The notes beneath the pieces were generated by a model, which was not told the DNA's origin, made no database searches, and saw nothing but the letters and a program-made list of their open reading frames with translations. A stretch of DNA of 64,000 nucleotides, taken from contig SIAJ01000011.1 in assembly GCA_009691845.1 (NCBI GenBank), positions 1-64,000 on the forward strand, read 5' to 3'. The stretch is from Gemmataceae bacterium (lineage in GTDB: Bacteria > Planctomycetota > Planctomycetia > Gemmatales > Gemmataceae). This document shows positions 1-7,922 of this stretch, piece after piece. Position 1 is the first letter of the stretch. The number at the start of each line of letters is the position of its first letter. Made by a program: the position numbers and the translations under genes.

Positions 1-1161
1 CGCGTTGCCCGTGCCGAGTTTCACCGACACATCCGGCGTGCCCGCACTTACCGCGAAATCATCACTCAGATTCGACCCCTCGACGGCGATCTTCGTCGTC
101 TGGCCTCGTGGCCCAAAGTTGGGCGTGAGCTTGCCTAGGCCGGGCGGTTTCGGCTTCTCGGGCAGCGGTTGGCCGAACAGCTTGCCCGTTTCCGCATCGA
201 TCAGTTGCACCACGCCATCGAAGCGGCCAATCGCAACTTGCTTGCCGTCGGGACGCACGGCCAGCGACAACATCGTCTCCGTTTGCGCGGGAAAGACAAG
301 CGTCTCGACCAGCTTTGCGGCCTCCCATTTCTTGAGGTTCTTGCCTTCGCTGATCGAGTAGAGAAACTTGCCATCCTTCGAGTACGCAATCTTCGTGACC
401 GGCTGCGTGTGGGCGAATGCAGATTGCACGAGCTTGCCGCTCTCGGCATTCACTTCCCACAACCGCAAACTCTTATCGACCCCGGCCGCGGCCACACGCT
501 TGCCGTCCGGATGCCAATCCAGCGTGTACACAACCTCCGTCGATTCGCTCAGGGTGTACAGCCGTTTGCCCGAAGATGGATCCCACAACTTCACGGTCCG
601 ATCGGCCGACGCCGAGGCGAGCAGCTTGCCGTCAGGCGAAAACGCCACGCCGTAAATCGTGTCGCTATGATCCTTGAATTCCGCCACAAGGGGATTGGGC
701 CTTGTGCCCTTATTGGCAAAAGCTTTTCCGCTGGAATCTGTATTCCAGATGCGAATGATGCGGTCGTAGCCTGCGCTTGCGAGCGTCTTGTGATCGGGAG
801 CGAAGTCGAGCGCGTACTGCACGTCCTTCGGACCAGTGATCTCACCTCGCGCTTCGAACTTCGGCCCGGCCTCCGCGACGTCATAGAGCTTGACCACTCC
901 CGACTTCCCCGGTTCGCCGCTGGCGACGGCCAGACGCTTGCCGTCGCGCGAGAACGCCAATGCCGTCACACGAGCGGTCTGCCCATCGAGTTTGGTGATG
1001 ACCGACCCATTGCCGGAATCGAGCACGATCACTTCGCCATACATCCCCGCAGCCAGGAACTTGCCTGAAGTGTGATAAGCCAACGCCGTCACCGGGGCGG
1101 GGGGTGCCGCGAAAGCTGGAGCCGCGAGGAGAACGAACGCAAAAGAGAGGATTCGTTGCAT
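1..1161 (-). CDS. Secreted WD40-repeat beta-propeller protein, 3' end cut off by window edge
   Basis: 387 codons are visible with no stop; the rest lies beyond the left edge. The start at 1161 gives a clean signal peptide (MQRILSFAFVLLAAPAFAAP), so the protein should be exported. The body has repeated WD40 blades with recognisable signatures such as LAFSRDGKRLAVAS, VAFSPDGKLLASAS with KLWDPSSGKRLY, and LDWHPDGKRVAAAG with LRLWEV. After about residue 340 the sequence turns into an IPT/TIG-like region (GPRGQTTKIAVEGSNLSDD). Planctomycete proteins of this build often carry further C-terminal cytochrome c or DUF1549/1553-type parts, but none is visible here. The propeller points to a binding scaffold; no enzymatic function can be assigned. 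Codons stay in frame to base 1. Confidence 0.85.
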   Translation of the reverse strand, partial: MQRILSFAFVLLAAPAFAAPPAPVTALAYHTSGKFLAAGMYGEVIVLDSGNGSVITKLDGQTARVTALAFSRDGKRLAVASGEPGKSGVVKLYDVAEAGPKFEARGEITGPKDVQYALDFAPDHKTLASAGYDRIIRIWNTDSSGKAFANKGTRPNPLVAEFKDHSDTIYGVAFSPDGKLLASASADRTVKLWDPSSGKRLYTLSESTEVVYTLDWHPDGKRVAAAGVDKSLRLWEVNAESGKLVQSAFAHTQPVTKIAYSKDGKFLYSISEGKNLKKWEAAKLVETLVFPAQTETMLSLAVRPDGKQVAIGRFDGVVQLIDAETGKLFGQPLPEKPKPPGLGKLTPNFGPRGQTTKIAVEGSNLSDDFAVSAGTPDVSVKLGTGNA

Positions 1162-1309
1162 GGAGAGAGCCGGTGAGAATAGAGTCCGAATGGCTATTAT
1201 CGAACCCGAGCGAGAAAGTGACAGGCGAAAATGGTTCCGACGGAGTATGTGACACCCCTCCACAGAAGAATCCAACTGAGTCGGAATCATCGATATTGGA
1301 TCGGAGGAA

Positions 1310-1492
1310 TTATTGTGGGGGAGGAATTCGGGCACGAATCCACACCTCGACGGAATGAGCTAATTTCCCAATCTGCGAGCGGTTCAGCTTTTGCTTGCCG
1401 GCGAGGACTTCCGAGATGGTGGACTCGGCGATGCTGGCCTGCTTTTCGACTTCCGTTTGAGTGGTCTTTCGATTCTCATAGGGAATCCAAGG
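1310..1492 (-). pseudogene. Remnant of a HigA-like (XRE-type) antitoxin C-terminus
   Basis: The minus-strand frame ending at TAA 1310-1312 encodes about 60 residues containing TQTEVEKQASIAESTISEVL followed by AGKQKLNRSQIGKLAHSVEV. This is the recognition-helix half of a HigA/XRE antitoxin helix-turn-helix (AESTISEVLAGK...L.R.QI.KLA). The frame is closed upstream by a stop at 1493-1495 and has no ATG or SD, so the N-terminal half is gone and no toxin gene sits beside it. It is most likely a dead relic of a type II toxin-antitoxin pair. A rare start codon making a very short protein cannot be excluded. Confidence 0.6.
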
Positions 1493-1558
1493 TTAGACGG
1501 GCTTGGAAAAATCATCGTCCCCGGCATGAGACGATCACGCGGATTGGTGCAGGTTCTC

Positions 1559-1611
1559 CGACCCTTTCAGGGTCGTTTGCAATGGGTTGAGGGATGCAAC
1601 GCTTTCAGCGT
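1559..1611. repeat. Two adjacent small palindromes with CTTTCAG-type centres
   Basis: CGACCCTTTCAGGGTCG (1559-1575) and ACGCTTTCAGCGT (1599-1611) are hairpins with the same TTTCA centre, separated by a GGGTTGAGGG stretch. The shared design suggests one dispersed repeat unit rather than two unrelated hairpins. It lies about 150 bp upstream of the next gene. Confidence 0.5.
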
Positions 1612-1755
1612 ACAGACAAAGAAGTTCCCGCTTCGTGCATTCGAGCTTTTGTGATTCACATTTCTAAATTTTTGCTAAACCCAAAACCCTGTTCCTTCCA
1701 CCCCGCCGTTCGCTTATCATTTCCCCACTGCCTGTTTTCCTTTCGGATGATCCTC

Positions 1756-4700
1756 ATGCATTCCCGCTTTCGCACTGTTGCTCTTCTCATTCCGCTGGCG
1801 GCTTTGGTGGCCGTTGGGATTGGTGCGTTTGTTTCGAGCGAACCGCCGCCAGTGGTTGCGGCACCTGCCGTGGCCGTGGCCGAGTGTCGCTGGGCGGATT
1901 CGCCTATTGTGCTGGATGGAAGGGATGACGATGCCGCCTGGAAGAACGCCCAGGTTATCGATAACTTCGGCCAGCCTTGGGAGGGCGAGAAGGCCGGGAA
2001 ACTTCGCGGTAAGACGCGGGCCAAGTTGCTTTGGGATCGCGACTACATTTATTTCTTCGCGGACATGGACGATCCCGATCTGTTCGCGAACGTGACCGAG
2101 CACGACGGGGCGATCTGGGAAACCGACGCGTTTGAACTCTTCTTTCGGCCGGGTCCGGATAAGCCGGGCTACTTCGAGTTCGAGGTGAATGCTGCCAACG
2201 CTGTGTTCGATGCGTTCTACCCGAAGTGCGATATTCCGAACATCATCAAGCACATCAAGAACGGCGAGTTCAAGGTCGAGACGAAAGTGCATCTGCGTGG
2301 CACGCTCAACAAACGCGACGACGTGGACCAAGGCTGGAGCGTCGAGGGGCGTATCCCCTGGGCCGACTTCCTGCGGGCCGGCGGAAGGCCGGAGCCAGGC
2401 GAAGAATGGCGATTCACGCTCACACGCTGCAACTACGACAAGGACAAGCCCGACGAACTGACCGCGACCGCACCGATCAAGGAAAAACGGCTCTCCGCGT
2501 TCTTCCACCAGATCGAGGATTACGCACCGATCAAGTTTATGGGCCCCGATGAGAAAACAAAAACTCGCCGGGGCATCGAGAAACGTGAGTCGGTCGCATC
2601 AACCGTCGTCGGCTCTCCGGAACCGCCGTTGCCTTATCGGGCCAAGCGGATGTATCCGAATTATGCACCCACCTACCCGATCATGGCGAAAGCGATTCCG
2701 GGAACGGATCAACTGATCGTGATCTCCGAAGATCGTCCCTGGGGCGTGACCCGCATTTCTAGGCTAAAAGACGATCCGGCCGTGAAGACGGAGGATGCGG
2801 TCAAGCTACTCGACACGCCCGGCAGCGGCACAGTATACGATCTCTGCTTTCATCCCAAGTTTGCCGAGAACCGCTTCATCTATGTCGGCTGGAATGGCAA
2901 GTTCGACGCCGGCAAGGTCAAGAAGAAAGCCTGCCGCATTACCCGCTACACGATGAAGATGGAGCCGACCATCACGATCGACGAGAAGTCCGCGAAGACG
3001 ATCATCGAGTGGGAATCGGACGGGCATAACGGGGCCGTCGCGTGTTTTGGCAACGATGGCATGATGTACGTGACCAGCGGCGACGGCACTTCGGATTCGG
3101 ACACGGACAATAAAGGCCAAAGTACCGACACACTGCTGAGCAAGGTCATGCGGATCGACGTCGATCACCCGGCCGAGGGCAAAGGCTACTCGATTCCGAA
3201 AGACAATCCGTGGGTGGACGATAAACGGTTCGCCCCCGAATCGTACGCGTATGGCCTGCGAAATCCGTGGCGAATCACCTGCGACGAAAAGACCGGGCAC
3301 ATCTGGGTCGGCAACAATGGCCAGGATTTGTGGGAGCAAGCGTATTTGGTTCGTGCGAAGGACAACTTTGGCTGGAGCGTCACCGAAGGCGGCCATCCGT
3401 TCTTCCCGCAACGCAAGGCAGGCCCCACGCCGATTGTGAAGCCGACTATCGAACATCATCACGCGGAGTTTCGTTCGCTCACTGGCGGCATCGTTTACTA
3501 CGGCAAGCAACTACCCGATCTCGAAGGGGCCTATCTGTACGGCGACTATTCAACGGGCCGAATCTGGGCGATGAAACACGATGGCACCAAGCCGATCTGG
3601 CACAAGGAACTGGCCACGCCCCGCATCGCGATCACCGGCTTCGGCCTGAACACGCGTGGCGAATTGATCATCTGCGATCACGGACCGACTGGCGCGATTT
3701 ACACACTGGAAGCAATGCCCAAGGACACGAAGCCTTCGACATTTCCCAGGAAACTCAGCGAGAGCGGGCTGTTCGAGTCGGTCAAAGAGCATCGCATGAA
3801 GCCAGGCGTGATTCCGTATTCCGTGAATGCCCCCTTCTGGTCGGATGGGCTGCACAAGGAGCGTTTTTTGTTTCTGCCCGACAAGGAAACGATCAAGTAC
3901 ACCAAGACGCGTGGCTGGGGTTTTCCGGACCAGACCGTGCTGGTGAAGAGTTTCGCCATCGAGATGGAAGAAGGAAATTCGGCGAGCCGAAAGTGGATCG
4001 AGACACGGTTCTTCACCAAGCAACAGAACGAATGGTTCGGCTACACGTACATCTGGAATGACGCGACTGGCGATGGCGAACTCGTGCCGTCGGCCGGCAT
4101 GGACAAGAAGTTCAAAGTGAAGACGAAAGACGGCCTGCGTGATCAAGTCTGGCACTACCCGAGTCGCACCGAGTGCATGGTCTGCCATAGTCGGGCGGCC
4201 GGCTTCGTGCTCGGCCTGTGTTCGCTGCAAATGAACAAGACGCACGATTACGGCGGTGTGATCGATCACCAGCTTCGCGTCTTCGAGCATCTCGGCATCC
4301 TGAAGGGTTTCGATTGGGCCACGCAAGCCAAGGAAGACGTGGCCGAGCGTGCGGCCGCGAAGAAACTCACCGGCAAAGAGGCCAGCGAATACGCGAGCAT
4401 CCACGGCCAGCAGGCCGGCCAACGCGAGCCAAAGAAGAACGAGATCATGTTGGCCGCATTCCCGGACAAGTTACCGCGATTGGTGAACCCGTACGACGTG
4501 AAGGAAGATTTGACGAAACGGGCCAAATCGTGGCTGCACTCAAACTGTGCGTCGTGCCATGTAGAAGCCGGCGGCGGCAACGCCGCGATGGAACTCGAGT
4601 TCAACACTGCCCTCGACAAAATGCGCCTGATCGACGTGAAGCCCATTCACACGACGCTCGACATCAAGGACGCGAAGCTGGTTACACCTGGTTCCCCGGA

Positions 4701-4827
4701 GAATTCGGTGCTCATCAAACGCCTGAGCACGAGAGGATTGAATCAGATGCCGCCCTTGTCGACAAATCGCACAGACGATGTGGGGATCGCGTTATTGAAG
4801 GAGTGGGTGGGGTCCTTAAAAAAGTGA
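1756..4827 (+). CDS. Three-part fusion: CBM9-like domain, PQQ-type sugar dehydrogenase, di-heme cytochrome c
   Basis: 1023 residues from ATG 1756 (an ATG at 1747 is also possible; longer upstream starts ruin the signal peptide MHSRFRTVALLIPLAALVAV). Residues about 45-255 resemble the CBM9-like fold of periplasmic carbohydrate-binding proteins (VLDGRDDDAAWKNAQ). Residues about 290-625 match the glucose/sorbosone dehydrogenase propeller (CFHPKFAENRFIYVGW, HNGAVACFGNDGMMYVTSGDG, AYGLRNPWR, NFGW). Residues about 660-1023 match the TIGR03806/SO_2930-type domain (LFESVKEHRMKPGVIPYSVN, PFWSDGLHKERF) and carry two heme motifs, CMVCH at 807 and CASCH at 931. The likely role is extracytoplasmic oxidation of a sugar or polyol, passing electrons from PQQ to heme. 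The substrate and actual PQQ binding are inferred. Confidence 0.85.
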   Translation: MHSRFRTVALLIPLAALVAVGIGAFVSSEPPPVVAAPAVAVAECRWADSPIVLDGRDDDAAWKNAQVIDNFGQPWEGEKAGKLRGKTRAKLLWDRDYIYFFADMDDPDLFANVTEHDGAIWETDAFELFFRPGPDKPGYFEFEVNAANAVFDAFYPKCDIPNIIKHIKNGEFKVETKVHLRGTLNKRDDVDQGWSVEGRIPWADFLRAGGRPEPGEEWRFTLTRCNYDKDKPDELTATAPIKEKRLSAFFHQIEDYAPIKFMGPDEKTKTRRGIEKRESVASTVVGSPEPPLPYRAKRMYPNYAPTYPIMAKAIPGTDQLIVISEDRPWGVTRISRLKDDPAVKTEDAVKLLDTPGSGTVYDLCFHPKFAENRFIYVGWNGKFDAGKVKKKACRITRYTMKMEPTITIDEKSAKTIIEWESDGHNGAVACFGNDGMMYVTSGDGTSDSDTDNKGQSTDTLLSKVMRIDVDHPAEGKGYSIPKDNPWVDDKRFAPESYAYGLRNPWRITCDEKTGHIWVGNNGQDLWEQAYLVRAKDNFGWSVTEGGHPFFPQRKAGPTPIVKPTIEHHHAEFRSLTGGIVYYGKQLPDLEGAYLYGDYSTGRIWAMKHDGTKPIWHKELATPRIAITGFGLNTRGELIICDHGPTGAIYTLEAMPKDTKPSTFPRKLSESGLFESVKEHRMKPGVIPYSVNAPFWSDGLHKERFLFLPDKETIKYTKTRGWGFPDQTVLVKSFAIEMEEGNSASRKWIETRFFTKQQNEWFGYTYIWNDATGDGELVPSAGMDKKFKVKTKDGLRDQVWHYPSRTECMVCHSRAAGFVLGLCSLQMNKTHDYGGVIDHQLRVFEHLGILKGFDWATQAKEDVAERAAAKKLTGKEASEYASIHGQQAGQREPKKNEIMLAAFPDKLPRLVNPYDVKEDLTKRAKSWLHSNCASCHVEAGGGNAAMELEFNTALDKMRLIDVKPIHTTLDIKDAKLVTPGSPENSVLIKRLSTRGLNQMPPLSTNRTDDVGIALLKEWVGSLKK

Positions 4828-4896
4828 GGATTGCTGCGACGCACTCGGAGCACGAAGGCTCGCGCCCGGCTAGCGCGTCGCGGCTAAACTTCCGTC

Positions 4897-6012
4897 TCAT
4901 CCTACACGCCACCGCTTCAGTTGCTCCTCATCCAACTCCACGCCGAGGCCGGGGCCTTCTGGAACCTTCGCGTAAGGCGGTCCCAGGTCGAGCGGCTTCG
5001 TGAGCAAATCGCCCTCGTGATAGAACGGGCCGATGGTGTCGGCAGGGAAACTGTCGCTGTCGATTTCGGAAAACGCGGCTGCGACGTGTAGCATCGCGGC
5101 TGTGCCGACGCCGAGTTCCAGGTTGCTGCCGATCGCACAGCGAACGCCCGCCGCCTTCGCCACCGCGACGATTTCGCCAGTGGCCGCGATGCCGCCGTGC
5201 TTGCCGGGATAGACACTCAGAATGTCCGCGGCCCGATGATTCATCAAGTGCCAGGCGTCTTGCAGCGTGAACACGCTTTCGTCGGCCATGATCGGGAAAG
5301 GCGTGTCGCGACGCAATTCGGCGAGAGCGACCGGGTCGCCGGCGGGAATTGGCTGCTCGGCAAGAATCAGATTCGTCGAGGCGAGTTGCCGTAAGCAATA
5401 CTTCGCCTGGCTGATTGTCCAGCCAGTGTTGGCGTCGATGGTCATGGCCATGTCCGGCCCGGCGAACTCTCGTGCTGCTCGCACACGAGCGATATCCGAC
5501 TCCGGATCGAGGCCGACTTTCACTTTCAAACACGAAACGCCCCAGCCAAGGAACAACTCAGCCATCTTGCGAACCGTGGGAATATCGAACGCCCACAACA
5601 CGAGCTTAATGCGAATCTTGTCGCGGACCTTGCCGCCTAGCAGTTGATACACCGGCACCCCGGCAGCTTTGCCCGCGATGTCCCAGAGGGCCATCTCGAC
5701 GGCCGCCTTTGTGAACGGATTCAGTTTGATGATGAAGTCCATCGCCCGCCGGGCAGCCGTGATGTTGCGTGGATCCTGGCCAACCAGGAGCGGGGAAATG
5801 TAATCGCGAATGGCCGCCACCGTGCCGGCCTGCGTTTCGCCCGACCACAACGCGGAGATGCTGGCTTCACCGAGGCCGACGATGCCGGCATCTGTGTGAA
5901 CTCGAACCAGCACGAACAGCGACGTCGCATGTTCGCCATGGGCAGTCTTGGCCGTGAGTCCTTTCTTCAAGGGAACGGAAACGGGAATGGTCTCTATGCG
6001 GGTAATTTTCAT
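4897..6012 (-). CDS. Enolase-superfamily enzyme, muconate cycloisomerase / dipeptide epimerase-like
   Basis: 371 residues from ATG 6012 (MKITRIETIPVSVPLKKGLT); the upstream in-frame extension runs into a palindrome and is rejected. It has the enolase-superfamily capping domain (about 1-125) followed by the barrel with catalytic KxK (LKVKVG), metal ligands in MTIDANTGW, LAEQP and IMADES, and a third lysine in YPGKHGG. A KxK plus a C-terminal lysine is the muconate-lactonizing-enzyme arrangement. Members catalyse proton abstraction alpha to a carboxylate: cycloisomerisation, o-succinylbenzoate synthesis, dipeptide epimerisation or sugar-acid chemistry. No men or aromatic genes are nearby, so the substrate is open. 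Confidence 0.88.
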   Translation of the reverse strand: MKITRIETIPVSVPLKKGLTAKTAHGEHATSLFVLVRVHTDAGIVGLGEASISALWSGETQAGTVAAIRDYISPLLVGQDPRNITAARRAMDFIIKLNPFTKAAVEMALWDIAGKAAGVPVYQLLGGKVRDKIRIKLVLWAFDIPTVRKMAELFLGWGVSCLKVKVGLDPESDIARVRAAREFAGPDMAMTIDANTGWTISQAKYCLRQLASTNLILAEQPIPAGDPVALAELRRDTPFPIMADESVFTLQDAWHLMNHRAADILSVYPGKHGGIAATGEIVAVAKAAGVRCAIGSNLELGVGTAAMLHVAAAFSEIDSDSFPADTIGPFYHEGDLLTKPLDLGPPYAKVPEGPGLGVELDEEQLKRWRVG

Positions 6013-6030
6013 GAAATTGACTCGATAGTC

Positions 6031-6051
6031 TCCGCACACTCTGTGTGCGGA
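6031..6051. repeat. Palindromic repeat, family A copy 1
   Basis: Arms TCCGCACAC and GTGTGCGGA flank the loop TCT, 9 + 3 + 9 bp. It lies 19 bp upstream of the MLE-like start codon. It is related to the copies at 6112-6132 and 26847-26867 and faces the opposite way. Confidence 0.75.
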
Positions 6052-6111
6052 CATTGGCGTTACTGAGTAAGCAGGTCAATCGAAACCTGGTCGCATTCTG
6101 CTTTTTCAAAG

Positions 6112-6132
6112 TCGGCACACGGAGTGTGCCGA
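6112..6132. repeat. Palindromic repeat, family A copy 2
   Basis: Arms TCGGCACAC and GTGTGCCGA flank the loop GGA, followed by CTACTATG. The same loop and same downstream CTACTATG occur in the copy at 26847-26867, inside a moaD gene. It sits right after the stop of the gene ending at 6136 and could fold in RNA as a terminator, but there is no T tract. Confidence 0.75.
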
Positions 6133-6135
6133 CTA

Positions 6136-7728
6136 CTATGCCAAAAACCGTCTCAACACATTCATCGTGATCCGCGAAATATTCTCGTCGACCGGCAACG
6201 AAGCGGGATACGAAATCGACCCGGCCGAGAAGACTGCCCCGCCGCTGGTTGTATCGAACACGACCATCTCTGCCCCGCCCTCGTTCACGTTCATCCCCTT
6301 GGCTAGCACATGCACGTTCTTTGGTGAACTCGGCGAGACCTTATCCGTCTCGTGGCCGCTCGCTCCGCCGGGGCAGCGTTGATGCAGGCACTTCGCGCCG
6401 AAGATTTCGCCGTGTTTCAGGCCCGTTCCTTCGAACACCCAGTGATCGGGATCAATGGCACGATACGGCGCGCTCGTCATGACACCTGCCTCCGTGAAGA
6501 CTACCCCGAGTAGATTGGCCTCCGATTCGTGCCGCATGGCGAATCGGCTCTCCGCGCCGCCCATGCCGCTCGGAGAGAGGCTCGTGATCGCACCGTTGCG
6601 AACGAGCATGACTCCATCGGCACAGAGTTCGACTTCACAATTGAGGCCATTGCCGCCGAGATACATCAGCCGGCCTCCTTCGTTGAACACCCACTGCTTC
6701 ACACGGTCGTACATCTTCCGCGTCCAGTATTCCGGATGCACGCTGATCATCAGCACGCGATATTTTGAAAGGTCGAGCGTGCCATCGTCGAGTTGCTGCT
6801 CCACGTACAGGTCGTACGGGAAACCTTCGCATTCCAGCCAGCCAAACAGCCGCCATTCGGCGGGGGCCAGGTGGCACGACTGTCGGCCTTCCAGCGGATC
6901 GGTTATTTCTTCCTCGAAGGCGATGTCGTTGTAAGGCTCCGGTCGCTCGAACGAAAGAGGAGCATACTCGGAGTAGCCCCACGTCCCGAACTCGGCACGT
7001 TGATAGCGTGGCAATTCCGTCCGGCTATTCACGATCGGCGTAGAGGGGAGGGCATCCGCGTTGATGTAGTTACTGCGGCCACCAAAAGCGTTGTACGCGT
7101 TCCAGTTGATCGTTGATGCTAGGACGGCAATCGAAGACGAAGGCTTCGCGGGTGCCACGATCCACGGAAACGAAAAGCGACGGCCCGACGCGGTCGAAGC
7201 TCGAAAGTAGTACAGTCCGCTCCGTTCCGGGGCCTTCACGTACTGCCGATGCGTGGCACTGACGTATCCGACCGAATTCCACTTCACGCCGGTCTGCGTG
7301 TAGTCGCCATCCGGCGTGACCTGCATGACGGCGCGTGGGCCGTGCTCGTCGTGCCAGCCAAGGCCACGCACGAATTCCGGCTGCCAGCCGTAGCGCCAAA
7401 GTTCCAGCTTGTAAGGCTCGACGGAATGAACGCGGAACTCGGACTCCTCGCCGGAACGCACGTACTTGGGCCAGGCGTAGCCGAGCAGACAGTCGCTCAA
7501 CAAGCGAAACTGAATTGGCTCCTCGGCGGGCAATGTGATTCGGGAGATTTTCGAGCCGAACCCGGCTTTTTGCAAAACGACCTTAAAGTCACCCGCCGGA
7601 AGTTCGACATGCACGGAACCGCTGGCCCGCGAACGGGCTTCCCACGAACGGCCGTTGGCAGCGATGAATTCCAGAGCAACATCGGCAAGGGCGACGTAAC
7701 GTTCGTCGCTGACGTAAGCGAGCAACAT
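6136..7728 (-). CDS. N,N-dimethylformamidase beta-subunit-like protein
   Basis: 530 residues. The central and C-terminal parts match the DMFase large-subunit-like domain: IVAPAKPSSSIAVLASTINWNAYN, FGGRSNY, a run on a bound face (WRLFGWLECEGFPYDLYVEQQL), YRVLMISVHPEYWTRKMYDRV, and a C-terminal MVVFDTTSGGAVFSAGSISYP. Family members hydrolyse formamides or are uncharacterised secreted/cytosolic proteins that share the glutamine-amidotransferase-like core. No signal peptide is seen and no small DMFase alpha subunit is adjacent, so formamidase activity is not safe to infer. The gene reads away from 7923 and is followed at 6112-6132 by a palindrome. Confidence 0.7.
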   Translation of the reverse strand: MLLAYVSDERYVALADVALEFIAANGRSWEARSRASGSVHVELPAGDFKVVLQKAGFGSKISRITLPAEEPIQFRLLSDCLLGYAWPKYVRSGEESEFRVHSVEPYKLELWRYGWQPEFVRGLGWHDEHGPRAVMQVTPDGDYTQTGVKWNSVGYVSATHRQYVKAPERSGLYYFRASTASGRRFSFPWIVAPAKPSSSIAVLASTINWNAYNAFGGRSNYINADALPSTPIVNSRTELPRYQRAEFGTWGYSEYAPLSFERPEPYNDIAFEEEITDPLEGRQSCHLAPAEWRLFGWLECEGFPYDLYVEQQLDDGTLDLSKYRVLMISVHPEYWTRKMYDRVKQWVFNEGGRLMYLGGNGLNCEVELCADGVMLVRNGAITSLSPSGMGGAESRFAMRHESEANLLGVVFTEAGVMTSAPYRAIDPDHWVFEGTGLKHGEIFGAKCLHQRCPGGASGHETDKVSPSSPKNVHVLAKGMNVNEGGAEMVVFDTTSGGAVFSAGSISYPASLPVDENISRITMNVLRRFLA

Positions 7729-7922
7729 GCGATCAGCATAGGGAGGGAACGTAGAGGAAAAATCCGAGATGCCATTTTGTGTGCGATCTCGGCCGAAATG
7801 CCAACAACCGGCTCATGTGTTTTTCAGTAGCGACAACGAATTCGTCAGATAAGCGTTGCTTTGTGTAGTGCCGGGCATTTATGATTGCTTGTGTGACGGA
7901 TTGACATCTTGAAAGGACTTCC

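Larger units (their letters stand above)
1162..1755. other. Intergenic region of about 590 bp with decayed sequence
   Basis: No intact gene is visible. The region holds a degraded helix-turn-helix remnant on the minus strand (1310-1492) and two small palindromes (1559-1611). It must also contain the promoters of the two divergent flanking genes, but no convincing -35/-10 pair stands out. Confidence 0.5.

Noticed and set aside
169-1068. Long plus-strand frame of 299 codons opposite the WD40 gene
   Set aside because: It is the antisense shadow of a clear WD40 repeat protein; its sequence has no family pattern and a biased Arg/Leu composition.
2806-3510. Minus-strand frame of 234 codons inside the dehydrogenase fusion
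   Set aside because: Antisense of the PQQ-type propeller, which has strong family motifs in the plus frame.
6031-6132. Family A palindromes as operators of a local regulator
   Set aside because: The same unit lies inside moaD, so location relative to promoters is not consistent; a dispersed repeat explains it better.
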